Assembly (NCBI RefSeq): GCF_014650895.1
Contig: NZ_BMVV01000009.1
Location: forward strand, 65,102 to 129,101
Reading direction: 5' to 3'
Source of the DNA: Streptomyces omiyaensis
GTDB lineage: Bacteria; Actinomycetota; Actinomycetes; Streptomycetales; Streptomycetaceae
DNA: 64,000 nt
Below the pieces are notes generated by a model. It searched no databases and was not told the origin of the DNA. It saw nothing but the letters and a program-made list of their open reading frames with translations. Position 1 is the first letter of the stretch; every line of letters begins with the position of its first letter. This document shows, piece after piece, positions 18,328 through 27,414 of the stretch. Made by a program: the position numbers and the translations under genes.

Positions 18328-19485
18328 GTGACGTCATCCAGCATTCCCTTTTTCTCCCAGGCGAAGACATTCGAAAGGATCTGGCCGGACCTCCGGGCCG
18401 GAGTGGACGAGATTTTCGCCGACGGCAAGTTCTCGCATTCCCGCCAGGTCGGTTGTCTGGAAATGGCCCTCGCGCGCTACACCGGGGCCCGCCACGTGAT
18501 CGGGGTCAACAGCGGGACCGACGCGCTGGTCCTCCTCCTGAAGGCGTGCGGACTGCGCCCCGGAGACCGGGTCCTGGTCCCCGCGTACTCCTTCGTCGCC
18601 ACCGCCAGCTCCGTCGTCCTGGCCGGCGGACGGCCCGTCTTCACCGACATCGACCCCGACACGTACGCCATGCACCCCGACCGGATCGCGGACGCGGCCG
18701 CCGACGGCGCCCGCTTCATGCTCCCGGTCCACCTCTTCTCCCGGATGGCCGACATGACGGCGCTCTCCGCCTACGCCGCCGACCGGGGGATCACCCTGCT
18801 GGAGGACAGCGCCGAGGGCATCGGGATGCGGCAGCACGGCGTCCACGCCGGGCTGCACGGACGCGGCGGCGTGCTCTCCTTCTTCCCGAGCAAGACCCTC
18901 GGCGCGCTCGGCGACGCCGGAGCCGTCCTCACCGACGCCGCCGACCTCGCCGACCACGTGGCCGCGCTGCGCCACCACGGCCGCACCGGACGGACCCTCG
19001 CCCACTTCCCCGGCATCGCCAACGAGAGCCGGCACATCGGCCACAACAGCAAGATGGACGACCTCCAGGCCGCCGTCCTGCTCGCCAAGCTGACCGTCCT
19101 CGACGAGGACATCCGCCACCGCGCCGTCCTCGCCCGCCGGTACGACGAGGGGCTGCGCGGGGTGCCCGGCATCACCCGGCTCCCCGCCGTCACGGACGCC
19201 CCCGACGAGGTCTTCTACGTCTACCTGATCGAGACCGACCGGCGCGACGAACTCGCCGCCCACCTCCAGGACCGGGGCATCGGCACCGAGACCTACTACC
19301 CCCGGCCGCTGCACCTCCAGCCCTGCTTCGCGGAGACCGGCCACCGGCCCGGCGACTTCCCGGTCGCCGAGGCCGCCTCCCGCCGGGCCCTCGCCCTGCC
19401 GCTGTACGCCGATCTCACCGAGGCCGAAGTGGACCGCGTCTGCGCGGCCGTCCGCGCCTTCCACGCCGGGAGGGTCCCCGCATGA
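18328..19485 (+). CDS. DegT/DnrJ/EryC1-family PLP aminotransferase (first copy)
   Basis: 385 residues. SNGTDAL-like phosphate motif (VNSGTDALVLLLKACG), LLEDSAEGIG with the PLP-contact Asp, and the Schiff-base lysine in SFFPSKTLGALGDAG at about residue 190; GHNSKMDDLQAA is also typical. Family members transaminate keto-sugars, inososes or amino-dehydroquinate. GTG start at 18328. Next gene overlaps by ATGA. All PLP contacts are present, so it should be active. Its partner ketone probably comes from one of the Gfo/Idh enzymes in the divergent operon. Confidence 0.93.
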   Translation: MTSSSIPFFSQAKTFERIWPDLRAGVDEIFADGKFSHSRQVGCLEMALARYTGARHVIGVNSGTDALVLLLKACGLRPGDRVLVPAYSFVATASSVVLAGGRPVFTDIDPDTYAMHPDRIADAAADGARFMLPVHLFSRMADMTALSAYAADRGITLLEDSAEGIGMRQHGVHAGLHGRGGVLSFFPSKTLGALGDAGAVLTDAADLADHVAALRHHGRTGRTLAHFPGIANESRHIGHNSKMDDLQAAVLLAKLTVLDEDIRHRAVLARRYDEGLRGVPGITRLPAVTDAPDEVFYVYLIETDRRDELAAHLQDRGIGTETYYPRPLHLQPCFAETGHRPGDFPVAEAASRRALALPLYADLTEAEVDRVCAAVRAFHAGRVPA

Positions 19486-20663
19486 CCACCACCAGCGACC
19501 GGGACGCCACCCCCGACACGGACCCCGCCGGAGCCGAGCGCGTCCCCTTCTTCCCGCCCGACCTCTTCCACGAGGACCGCGACGCCTTCCTGCGGATCCT
19601 GTACGACATCGGCACCGGCGCGGACCAGAAGTTCATCCTCGGCGACCACACCCGCCGCTTCGAGGACGCCCTGCGCGACCGGCTCGGCGCCGCCGACGTG
19701 ATCGCCTGCTCCAGCGGCACCTCCGCCCTCCACCTGATCCTCACCGCCCTCGGCATCGGTCCCGGCGACGAGGTCGTCGTCCCCGCCTTCGGCTGCGCCC
19801 CGCTCGCCGCCGCCGTCCTGCACACCGGCGCCGTCCCCGTCTTCGGCGACATCGACCCCCGCACCCTCACCCTCGACCCCGCCGACGCCGAGACCCGCGT
19901 CACCGCGCGGACCAAGGCGCTCATGCCGGCCCACATGTTCTCCGTCATGGCGGACATGCCCCGCTTCACCACCCTGGCCGCCGCCACCGGACTGCGGCTG
20001 GTCGAGGACTCCGCCGTGGCCCAGGGCGCCGTCCTCGACGGCCGGCCCGCAGGCCTGTGGGGCGACGCGGGCCTCTATTCCTTCGTCCAGGTCAAGGCCT
20101 TCGGCATGCCCGGCGAAGGCGGTGCCGTCGTCACCCGGGACGAGGAGACCGCCCGCCGGATCCGCATGCTCCGCAACCACGGCCAGGACGGCGTCCGGCG
20201 GGGACTGCACCACGTGATCGGCGTCAACAGCCGCTTCGACGAGGTCCAGGCCGCCTTCCAGCTCCACCGGCTCGCCGGACTCGCCGACCGCCTCGACCGG
20301 CGCGCCCGGATCGCCGCCCACTACACCGGACACCTCGCCGACCTGCCCGGCGTCACCACCCCGCCCCCGGGCACCGACGGACGCTGCCACTACGTCTACA
20401 CCCTGCTCGCGGACGACCGGGACGCCCTGCGCGACCACCTGGCCGCCGAAGGCGTCGACACCCACGTCTACTACCCGAAGACCCTCCCGGACCAGGCCGC
20501 CTTCGCCCCCCTCACCGCCGGCCGGCCCGGCGCCGGCTGGCCGCACGCCCGCGACGCCGCGCGACGGCAGCTCTCGCTGCCCGTCCACCACCGCCTCACC
20601 GACGCCCAGGTCGAGCACGTCACCGCCGCCGTCCGCGCCCACGCCCTGCGCGCCCACCGCTGA
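19482..20663 (+). CDS. DegT/DnrJ/EryC1-family PLP aminotransferase (second copy)
   Basis: 393 residues. ACSSGTSALHLILTALGIG, LVEDSAVAQGA and the lysine segment SFVQVKAFGMPGEGG, where the usual FxSxK spacing is replaced by VQVK; the C-terminal NSRFDEVQAAFQLHRL is intact. It is not a recent duplicate of its neighbour, as the two differ throughout. Two such enzymes side by side imply two amination steps, or one aminotransferase plus one dehydratase-type member of the family. Coupled to the upstream gene by ATGA. Confidence 0.92.
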   Translation: MTTTSDRDATPDTDPAGAERVPFFPPDLFHEDRDAFLRILYDIGTGADQKFILGDHTRRFEDALRDRLGAADVIACSSGTSALHLILTALGIGPGDEVVVPAFGCAPLAAAVLHTGAVPVFGDIDPRTLTLDPADAETRVTARTKALMPAHMFSVMADMPRFTTLAAATGLRLVEDSAVAQGAVLDGRPAGLWGDAGLYSFVQVKAFGMPGEGGAVVTRDEETARRIRMLRNHGQDGVRRGLHHVIGVNSRFDEVQAAFQLHRLAGLADRLDRRARIAAHYTGHLADLPGVTTPPPGTDGRCHYVYTLLADDRDALRDHLAAEGVDTHVYYPKTLPDQAAFAPLTAGRPGAGWPHARDAARRQLSLPVHHRLTDAQVEHVTAAVRAHALRAHR

Positions 20664-20718
20664 CCGCACCGCCCCGACGGACCGCGCCCCGGCCCCACCC
20701 CGCACGGAGTACCCCCGC

Positions 20719-22071
20719 ATGACCCCTGACCTCGACATCGCCGTCGTCGGCTCCGGCCTCGCCGGCCTCGCCGCGGCCCACGAACTGCGCCGCAACGGGC
20801 ACGAGGTGTGCGTCTTCGAGGCCGCCGACGCCCCCGGCGGCCGGATGCGCAGCCTCCGCCGCGACGGCTACCTCATCGACACCGGCGCCGAACAGATCTC
20901 CGCCCAGGGCTACCGCGCCACCTGGCAGCTCATCCGCAGAGCCGGCCTCACCCCCGACGACGTCCCCGCCATCGGCCGCCCCATGGCCGTCTGGCGCGGC
21001 GGCCGCCCCCACAACGGCGTCGGCGAACCCCGCGCCGTGCTCACCGGAGCCGGACTCCGGCCCGCCGCCCGGCCCTCGCTCGCCCGCTTCCTCGGCTGGA
21101 GCGGCCGCCACCGCGCCGCCCTCGACCACGACCACCCCGAGGACACCCCGCTCGGCTCCGACACCGTCGCCGACACCGCCCGCCGCTACCACCCCGACCT
21201 CCACGACCACCTGCTCCAGCCCCTCTCCGGAGCCTTCTTCGGCTGGGACACCGCCCGCAGCGCCGCGTCCCCCCTGGTCGGCCTCCTCCTCGCCGTCGGC
21301 CCCGTCTCCGCCTGGCGCACCTACCGGGGCGGCATGGACCTCCTCGCCACCCGCCTCGCCGCCGACCTCCGCCCCCGCTACGGCCACCCGGTCGAGACCG
21401 TCACCGACCACGGCGACCACGCCCGGCTCACCGTCGACGGCACCGCCCTCACCGCCCGCGCGGTCGTCCTCGCCGTGCCCGCCCCGGTGGCGGTGCGGCT
21501 CACGGACGGCGCCGACCCCGACGCCACCGGCTACCCCGCCGCCTCCACCTACCGGCCCATGCTCAAGGTCAGCTGCGCCCTCGACCGGCCGCTCGCCCCC
21601 GCCGGGGGCGCCTACGCCCTCCTCACCCCCGAGTGCGAGGAACCCCTGCTCTCCTGCGTCCTCGCGGACCACCTGAAGAGCCCCGACCGCGCCCCCGCCG
21701 GCCGCGGCCTCGTCAGCCTCCTCGCCTCACCGCGCCGCATCCCCGAACTCGTCGCGGCCGGCGAGGAGGAGACCGCCCGCCGGCTCGCCGCCGCCGCCGA
21801 ACGCTACGTACCCGGACTCGGCGCCGCCCTCACCGCCGCCCACGTCCACCACTGGCCGCAGGCCATGCCCGAGCTCACCCCCGGCGCCCTCGCCCTGCGC
21901 GCCGCCTTCCTGCGCCGCCCCGCCCGCGCCGTCGAGTACGCCGGGGACTGGGTCGCCGCCCGCCCCTCCAGCGAGGGCGCCGCCCGCTCGGGCGCGCACG
22001 CCGCCGCCCGCGTCCTCGCCCACCTCGCCCCGCGCCGGGGCCGTACCGCCCGCCAGGAGACCGCCGCATGA
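20719..22071 (+). CDS. FAD-dependent amine-oxidase/protoporphyrinogen-oxidase-like enzyme
   Basis: 450 residues. N-terminal dinucleotide motif VVGSGLAGLAAAHEL with the following Glu in VCVFEAADAPGGRMRS, then DTGAEQIS, and a C-terminal FAD contact VEYAGDWVAARPSSEGAARSG. This is the flavin amine oxidase / phytoene desaturase / HemG-like fold. It may oxidise an amine or introduce a double bond in the core or prenyl part. GGAGT precedes the ATG; it follows the aminotransferase by 55 bp and is coupled downstream by ATGA. Confidence 0.9.
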   Translation: MTPDLDIAVVGSGLAGLAAAHELRRNGHEVCVFEAADAPGGRMRSLRRDGYLIDTGAEQISAQGYRATWQLIRRAGLTPDDVPAIGRPMAVWRGGRPHNGVGEPRAVLTGAGLRPAARPSLARFLGWSGRHRAALDHDHPEDTPLGSDTVADTARRYHPDLHDHLLQPLSGAFFGWDTARSAASPLVGLLLAVGPVSAWRTYRGGMDLLATRLAADLRPRYGHPVETVTDHGDHARLTVDGTALTARAVVLAVPAPVAVRLTDGADPDATGYPAASTYRPMLKVSCALDRPLAPAGGAYALLTPECEEPLLSCVLADHLKSPDRAPAGRGLVSLLASPRRIPELVAAGEEETARRLAAAAERYVPGLGAALTAAHVHHWPQAMPELTPGALALRAAFLRRPARAVEYAGDWVAARPSSEGAARSGAHAAARVLAHLAPRRGRTARQETAA

Positions 22072-23681
22072 CCCCGCACGACCTGGGCGTCCTCTTCGAC
22101 GAACTCGCCGAAGCCGGGACCCCCACCCGCTTCCACCTCGACCGCCCCTTCGACCTCGCCCCGTCCGGAACCGGCGCCGGGGCCACCTCGTGGACCGTCC
22201 CCGAACTCGCCCTGCTGGTGCGGGAGACGGCCGCCGCCCTCGCCGCCGCCGGGGCGGGACCCGGCGAGCGCGTCGCCATCGTCAAGGCCAACCACTGGGA
22301 CTACGACCTGCTCGCCTGCGCCGCCGTCCGCACCGGCGCCGTCCCCGTGAAGCTCTCCGACCGGCTCTCCCCCGACGCCCTGCGCGTCCTGCTCGACCGC
22401 TGCGCGCCCCGCGTCCTCGTCACCGACCTCGACGTCCTCGGCCGGGACCCGGCGGCGGACCTCGCCTCGACCGCCCGCACCACCGTCGTCGTCGGCCCCG
22501 CCGGAGACCTCCCGGCCGGCACCCTGCACCTCGACGACCTCAGCGGCCACGCCGACCCCGGAGCCCACCCCCGCGACGACGACGCGCCCCTCGTGATCGT
22601 CCACACCAGCGGCACCACCGGCCTGCCGAAACTCGTCTCCCACACCACCCGGACCCTCGTCCACCACCTGGCACGCTTCGAGACCCTGCCGGTCCCGCGC
22701 ATCGGCCTCCGCCGCGACGACAGCCTCTTCAACGCCAGCTCCTACGCCCACGGCCGCACCCTCTGCTGGACCGCCGTCGCCCCCGTCCGCGCGCCCCGCC
22801 ACATCAGCCTCGACTCCAGCGGCCGGCCCGACACCACGGACCTGCTGCTCCGCGCCCACCCGCCCACCGTCGTCGAGGCCCTGCCCTCCCGCTACGTACG
22901 CCTCCGTCCGCTGACCCGGCGCCTGGACAACCCCTTCCGGGACGTACGGACCTACATCAGCACCTACGACGCCGTGCACCCCCCGGTCGTCCGCTCCTAC
23001 CTCCAGGCCAGCACACGGCGCCGGCCGCTCTGGATGCAGGGCTGGGGCCAGAGCGAGACCGGGCCCCTGACCTTCGCCTTCCACACCCGCCGCTCGGTCG
23101 CCAGGGCCGCCGACGGCACCGCCACCACCGTGCGCGACCTCGGCAGGCCCGTCCCCCTGAAGACCCGGCTGAAGGCCGTCGACCCCGCCACCTTCCGCCC
23201 CGTGCCCGCCGGAACCCCCGGCCTGATCCTCTGCCGCACCCGCGCCCTCGCCCCCGACTACCCGGGCGAGCGGGAGCGCTGGGCGGCCAAGCGGCACGGC
23301 GACTGGTGGAACACCGGGGACATCGCGACGATCGCCCGCGACGGCAGCGTCCGCCTCCTCGACCGGGAGGTCGACCACCTCCCCGGATTCAGCTGCCTGC
23401 GCACCGAGGACATGCTGGAGGACCGGCTGCCCGAGGCCCTGGAGTGCGTCGTCCTCGCCCGCAGCGACGCCGCCCCGCTGCCCGTCGTCGTCACCGAGGA
23501 CGGCACCCTGGACCCCGCGAGCTGGAAGCGCGCCGCGGAGGGCCTCCCCCGGCTCGACGAACCCGTCGTCGTCGCGTGGGACGACGTCCCGCGCACCGGT
23601 ACCGGGAAGGTCCGCCGCGCCGTCCTCCTCGAACGGCTCACCGGCAGCGCCGACACCTGCGGCACCGGCCGCTGGACGTGA
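22068..23681 (+). CDS. AMP-dependent synthetase/ligase (ANL family)
   Basis: 537 residues. P-loop VHTSGTTGLPKLVSH, GWGQSETGP at the A5 position, WWNTGDIA at A7 and the lysine motif RTGTGKVRRA at the C-terminus, so the adenylation site is complete. Unlike standard acyl-CoA ligases, the hinge region reads DREVDHLPGFSCL, which may alter the second half-reaction. No carrier protein is encoded in this operon, so it probably forms a CoA ester or an amide directly. Its stop overlaps the methyltransferase GTG. Confidence 0.92.
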   Translation: MTPHDLGVLFDELAEAGTPTRFHLDRPFDLAPSGTGAGATSWTVPELALLVRETAAALAAAGAGPGERVAIVKANHWDYDLLACAAVRTGAVPVKLSDRLSPDALRVLLDRCAPRVLVTDLDVLGRDPAADLASTARTTVVVGPAGDLPAGTLHLDDLSGHADPGAHPRDDDAPLVIVHTSGTTGLPKLVSHTTRTLVHHLARFETLPVPRIGLRRDDSLFNASSYAHGRTLCWTAVAPVRAPRHISLDSSGRPDTTDLLLRAHPPTVVEALPSRYVRLRPLTRRLDNPFRDVRTYISTYDAVHPPVVRSYLQASTRRRPLWMQGWGQSETGPLTFAFHTRRSVARAADGTATTVRDLGRPVPLKTRLKAVDPATFRPVPAGTPGLILCRTRALAPDYPGERERWAAKRHGDWWNTGDIATIARDGSVRLLDREVDHLPGFSCLRTEDMLEDRLPEALECVVLARSDAAPLPVVVTEDGTLDPASWKRAAEGLPRLDEPVVVAWDDVPRTGTGKVRRAVLLERLTGSADTCGTGRWT

Positions 23682-24577
23682 CCGCGAGCCCGCCCGCGCC
23701 GAGCCCGGCCCGGACCCCGCACGGCTACGCCTTCGACAACGACAGCCCGCACAGCGCCGCCCACCACGCCTCCCTCGAAGGGGCCCTCGACCCGCTGACC
23801 CTCGGCCACCTCCGGGACGGGGCCGTGGGCCCCGGCATGGTCTGCCTGGAGATCGGCGCGGGAGCGGGCAGCGTCGCGCACGGCCTCCTCCGCATGGTCG
23901 CGCCCGGCGGCACCGTCACCGCCACCGACGTCAAGCCCGGCCGGATCGCCGCCGCGCCCGGACTGACCGTCCTCGCCCACGACGTCGTCACCGACCCGCT
24001 CCCCGAGAGCGCCTACGACGTCGTCGTGGCCCGCCTGGTCCTCCAGCACCTGCCCCGACGGCAGGACGTCCTGCGGCGCCTGGTCCGCGCGCTCCGGCCC
24101 GGCGGCCTCCTCCAGGTCGACGAGTTCGACGCCGCCCACGAGCCCTGCCTCCTCGCGCCCACCCCGCAGGACGCCGCCCTGTACGAGCGGTTCACCACCG
24201 CCAAGGCGACGCTGATGCGCGCCGGCGGCGGCGACCCCACCTGGGGCCGCCGAGCACCGGCCGCCCTGCGCGAGGCGGGCCTCACCGCCCTCCGCATCCG
24301 GCCCCACGTCCTGCTCAGGGCAGCCGGGACACCCGCGCTCGGCCTCCAGCTCCACCACCTCGCCCACCTCGCGCCCCGCCTGCGGGACAGCGGTTTCACC
24401 CCCGCCGAACTGGACCGGCTCGACGCGCTCATGCGCGACCCGGGGTTCGCCGCCGCGACGGGCGTCCTCTACTCCGTGCAAGGCCGCCGACCGCTCCGTA
24501 CCCCCGCCGCCGGCGACGCTCCCGAGGCGCCGCGCGACACCACCCCGGACACCACCCCCAGCCCCGAGGCGACATGA
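23678..24577 (+). CDS. SAM-dependent class I methyltransferase
   Basis: 299 residues. Motif I is LEIGAGAGSVAHGL, motif II TVTATDVKPGRI, then DVVVARLVLQHLP and LRPGGLLQVDEFD, as in UbiE/Coq5-type small-molecule methyltransferases. GTG start in a GTGA overlap with the ligase stop, and an ATGA overlap into the prenyltransferase. The substrate (O, N or C) is not readable. The coupling to a UbiA protein recalls quinone-type pathways, but the rest of the operon does not fit menaquinone or ubiquinone synthesis. Confidence 0.9.
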   Translation: MTASPPAPSPARTPHGYAFDNDSPHSAAHHASLEGALDPLTLGHLRDGAVGPGMVCLEIGAGAGSVAHGLLRMVAPGGTVTATDVKPGRIAAAPGLTVLAHDVVTDPLPESAYDVVVARLVLQHLPRRQDVLRRLVRALRPGGLLQVDEFDAAHEPCLLAPTPQDAALYERFTTAKATLMRAGGGDPTWGRRAPAALREAGLTALRIRPHVLLRAAGTPALGLQLHHLAHLAPRLRDSGFTPAELDRLDALMRDPGFAAATGVLYSVQGRRPLRTPAAGDAPEAPRDTTPDTTPSPEAT

Positions 24578-25560
24578 CCGACACCACGCTCACGACGACC
24601 ACCGCGCCCGCCGGGAGCCCCGCCCCGCCGCCCCGCGCCGACGGCCGGTTCCGCACCTACGCCCGGCTCGGGAAGCTGGACGTCTACGACTACTACCTGG
24701 GCACCTTCATCGCCCTCTCCGCCGTCCTGCTGCCCGCCGGCGCGCTCGACGGGCGCACCGCGGCGCTCTTCGGGGTCTTCCTCGCCGGCCAGGTCCTCCT
24801 GCTCATGGCGATGACCGCCTTCGACGACGTCACGGGCTTCCGCGACGGCAGCGACATCACCAACTACGGCCCCGACCACCCGCTGCGCAACGTCGCGCGC
24901 AAGCCCCTGGTCGCCGGGGCGCTGACGGTGCCCGAGGCCCTGCGGTTCGCGTGGACCAGCGCCGTCCTGGCGGCGCTCCTCCTCGGGGCGACCGCCGCCC
25001 TCGCCCCCCACCGGCCGGCCTGGACCGGCATCGGACTCGTCGTCCTGTGGGTGGTGACCCTCCAGTACTCGTACGGCGTCAAGCTCAGCTACCACGGCTT
25101 CCAGGAGCTCTACCTCGTCGCCCTCGGCTTCGCCCTCGTGATCCTGCCGTACGGCATGGTCACCGGCCAGGCCACCGGATTCCTCCTGGTCCAGGCCGTC
25201 CTCTTCGGCTTCGGGCCCCTGATGTTCGGGGTCTACTCCAACACCAACGACGTCGACGGCGACCGCGCGGTGGGCCGCCCCACCGTCGCGGCCCTGGTCT
25301 CGGAGCGCGGCAACGCCCGGTTCATCGGCGCGCTCTCGCTGGCCGAGTTCCTGACGATCGCGACCGCGAGCGCGGTCGGCATCGCCCCGTGGTGGTTCGT
25401 CGTCCTGATGTTCCCCGCCTCGCTGCTCCGCCTCCGGCAGTACCTGCTGGGCTTCCGCACGGGCGACATCATGCGGGCCCGCCGCACCGGCTTCGCCGTC
25501 CACCGCCTCGGCGTCGCCCTCATGGTCGTGGGCAACCTGGTGGCGACCGCGGGCCGGTGA
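24574..25560 (+). CDS. UbiA-family membrane prenyltransferase
   Basis: 328 residues with about eight or nine hydrophobic segments. The two Asp-rich Mg/prenyl-diphosphate motifs are present: TAFDDVTGFRDGSD at about 88 and NDVDGDRAVGRPT at about 230. It should transfer a prenyl group from a prenyl diphosphate to an aromatic or other acceptor in the membrane. Last gene of the rightward coupled operon. The presence of UbiA after aminotransferases and an AMP ligase points to a prenylated amino-containing product. Confidence 0.93.
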   Translation: MTDTTLTTTTAPAGSPAPPPRADGRFRTYARLGKLDVYDYYLGTFIALSAVLLPAGALDGRTAALFGVFLAGQVLLLMAMTAFDDVTGFRDGSDITNYGPDHPLRNVARKPLVAGALTVPEALRFAWTSAVLAALLLGATAALAPHRPAWTGIGLVVLWVVTLQYSYGVKLSYHGFQELYLVALGFALVILPYGMVTGQATGFLLVQAVLFGFGPLMFGVYSNTNDVDGDRAVGRPTVAALVSERGNARFIGALSLAEFLTIATASAVGIAPWWFVVLMFPASLLRLRQYLLGFRTGDIMRARRTGFAVHRLGVALMVVGNLVATAGR

Positions 25561-25633
25561 CCGGACGGCGAGGCCGGGGCCGGCCCCGGCCCGTGCCCCC
25601 GGCCCTGTCCCGGCCCCGTGAGACCATCCGGTC

Positions 25634-25921
25634 ATGAGCAGCGACCCGGAAGTGAGCGCGCTGGCGATCAACGTCACGATCCCGGAGGCGCTCCGCTGGA
25701 CGGACACCCGGCGCGACGAGGCCTTCACCCTGACCACCCTGAACGTCCGGCTCCTCCCGGACGGCCGCCTCGCCGTGAAGGCCTACGGGCGGCCGGTGGC
25801 CGGAGGCCGGGGCGCGTACGTCTCGTTCCCCGTCCCCGACCGGCCCGAGATCGCGGCCCTGGTGTCCGAGGCGGCCGATCGCGCCGGGACGCTCTGGACG
25901 GCCCATCGAGGCCTCGGCTGA
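25634..25921 (+). CDS. Small conserved hypothetical protein
   Basis: 95 residues with a compact beta-rich pattern (LTTLNVRLLPDGRLAVKAYGRPV) and no signal or membrane segment. ATG at 25634 with weak ribosome site. Codon third positions are GC-rich as expected of a real gene. It is followed by a strong hairpin. I do not recognise the family. Confidence 0.65.
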   Translation: MSSDPEVSALAINVTIPEALRWTDTRRDEAFTLTTLNVRLLPDGRLAVKAYGRPVAGGRGAYVSFPVPDRPEIAALVSEAADRAGTLWTAHRGLG

Positions 25922-25968
25922 CCGACGGCGCCGCGCTCCCGCCCGAAAGCGGGCGGGGGCCGCGGTCG

Positions 25969-26007
25969 CCCGGCCCTCCCGGGAGGGAACCCTCCGGGAG
26001 GGCCGGG
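25969..26007. terminator. Hairpin after the small hypothetical gene
   Basis: About 18-bp stem with one bulged G and an AA loop; arms begin CCCGGCCCTCCC and end GGAGGGCCGGG. It separates the cluster side from the ECF sigma gene 54 bp further on. Confidence 0.75.
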
Positions 26008-26060
26008 TCCTCTGTCAGGGGGAAGGGTCCGAAAGACGGGCCCGCGGGGGAGCGGCACGG

Positions 26061-26576
26061 ATGCGCAGTGGCAGGGACGAGGCGTTCACGGCCTTCATGG
26101 CGGCGCGCTACCCGTCGGTCCTGAGAACGGCGAGGCTGCTGACCGGCGGCGGGCCACAGGCGGAGGACCTGGCCCAGGAGGCACTGCTGCGCAGCTATCG
26201 CGCGTGGCACCGGATCGGGCGGCTGGACGCGGCGGAGGCGTACACGCGCACCACCATGGTGCGGCTGCTGGTCAAGGACCGCAGACGGAAGTGGCACGCC
26301 GAGATCCCGGCGGAACGGCTGCCGGAGGTGGCCGAGCCGGGCCACGAGGACGGCACGGCGACCGGCCTGGCCGTACGGAAGGTGCTGCTGCTGCTCCCGC
26401 CCGCCCAGCGGGCGGTGCTGGTGCTGCGGTACTACCACCAGCTCAGCGAGGAGGAGATTGCCGGTGTGCTGGGCTGCTCGCGCGGCACCGTGAAGAGCCG
26501 CGCCGCCCGCGCGCTGGCCACCCTGCGCGAGCAGGGCGTCCTCGCCGCGGTCTCCCACGACACCGAGAGGGGCTAG
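26061..26576 (+). CDS. SigE-family ECF RNA polymerase sigma factor
   Basis: 171 residues. Region 2 reads AEDLAQEALLRSYRAWHRI, and region 4 has LLLPPAQRAVLVLRYYHQLSEEEIAGVLGCSRGTVKSR, both typical of the SigE-like ECF group of Streptomyces. No C-terminal extension. The stop is 3 bp before the next start, so sigma factor and membrane protein are cotranscribed. The partner is probably its anti-sigma or sensor. Confidence 0.93.
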   Translation: MRSGRDEAFTAFMAARYPSVLRTARLLTGGGPQAEDLAQEALLRSYRAWHRIGRLDAAEAYTRTTMVRLLVKDRRRKWHAEIPAERLPEVAEPGHEDGTATGLAVRKVLLLLPPAQRAVLVLRYYHQLSEEEIAGVLGCSRGTVKSRAARALATLREQGVLAAVSHDTERG

Positions 26577-26579
26577 ACG

Positions 26580-27266
26580 TTGACGGATCGGCGGCACAGC
26601 GAGGAAGAGCGGATCCACCGGTTGCTGGCCGTCGCGGCGGAGCGGCCGGACAGCCCGGCCGCTCCGGGCGCCGACTTCACCGCGCGCGCCCGGCGGAGTC
26701 TGGCGCGACGGAGACTGGGGGCCGTCGCGGGAGCCGTGGTGGTGTGCGCGGGCGCGGCGGGAGCCGTCTCCGTGCTCCGGGACGCTCCGGCACGCGGCGA
26801 GGAGGTCCCCGTGGCGTCGGCGGAGTGCCTGCGGAGCACCGCGGAGCGCCTGGGCGAGGCCGGACGGAGGGGGTTCGGCCTGGTCCAGGGAGAGCTGAGG
26901 GCGGGCGCGATCGACACGAGCGACGGGATCACCGAGGGGTCGACCTTCCGCTTCGAGATCACGGGCACCGTCGTCCAGGCCGGGGGCATCCCCTCCTCAG
27001 GGCCGGTCCTGACCTGGTACGAGGCGCTGGAGTCGCAGCACCCGGACCCCGGCCGGTACGTCCTGCTGCTCAGCGAGGCCGAGAGCCCCGCGACGGACGG
27101 CACGCCGCTCTACCTCTACGACCCGCACGAGATCCTGCCGGTCGCCCCGGACGGCCGCGTGCTCCTGCCGTGCGGGGACGGCGGGACCGCAAGCGTGGGG
27201 ATGGAGCAGCTGCGGACCGCCGTCACGGACGCGAAGTCCCTTGCGGGAAAGGGGAATTCGGGGTGA
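26580..27266 (+). CDS. Single-pass membrane protein, probable sensor/anti-sigma partner
   Basis: 228 residues starting at TTG (GAGAGGGG upstream). Cytoplasmic N-terminal about 40 residues with HSEEERIHRLLAVAAERPD, one transmembrane segment (LGAVAGAVVVCAGAAGAVSVL) at about 45-65, then an extracytoplasmic domain of about 160 residues with two cysteines. No zinc-binding HxxxCxxC anti-sigma motif is visible. Position right after an ECF sigma gene makes an anti-sigma role plausible but unproven. Confidence 0.75.
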   Translation: MTDRRHSEEERIHRLLAVAAERPDSPAAPGADFTARARRSLARRRLGAVAGAVVVCAGAAGAVSVLRDAPARGEEVPVASAECLRSTAERLGEAGRRGFGLVQGELRAGAIDTSDGITEGSTFRFEITGTVVQAGGIPSSGPVLTWYEALESQHPDPGRYVLLLSEAESPATDGTPLYLYDPHEILPVAPDGRVLLPCGDGGTASVGMEQLRTAVTDAKSLAGKGNSG

Positions 27267-27414
27267 AGTCCCCGGCCCGCGGGCCGACGGTGGCGGAGAG
27301 GGGGCCGGAGCGTCCGCCTGTGCGTGGGCGACGCGCTACGGTGGGTGATCGCCGGCCCGGTGCGGTCGGCACCCACCACCGTGGAACTCCGGCGCGCGAC
27401 GAGGCAGGCGAGTC

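Noticed and set aside
12193..25560. Menaquinone/ubiquinone biosynthesis for the UbiA/methyltransferase pair
   Set aside because: No other Men or Ubi enzyme is present and the aminotransferases and dehydrogenases do not fit.
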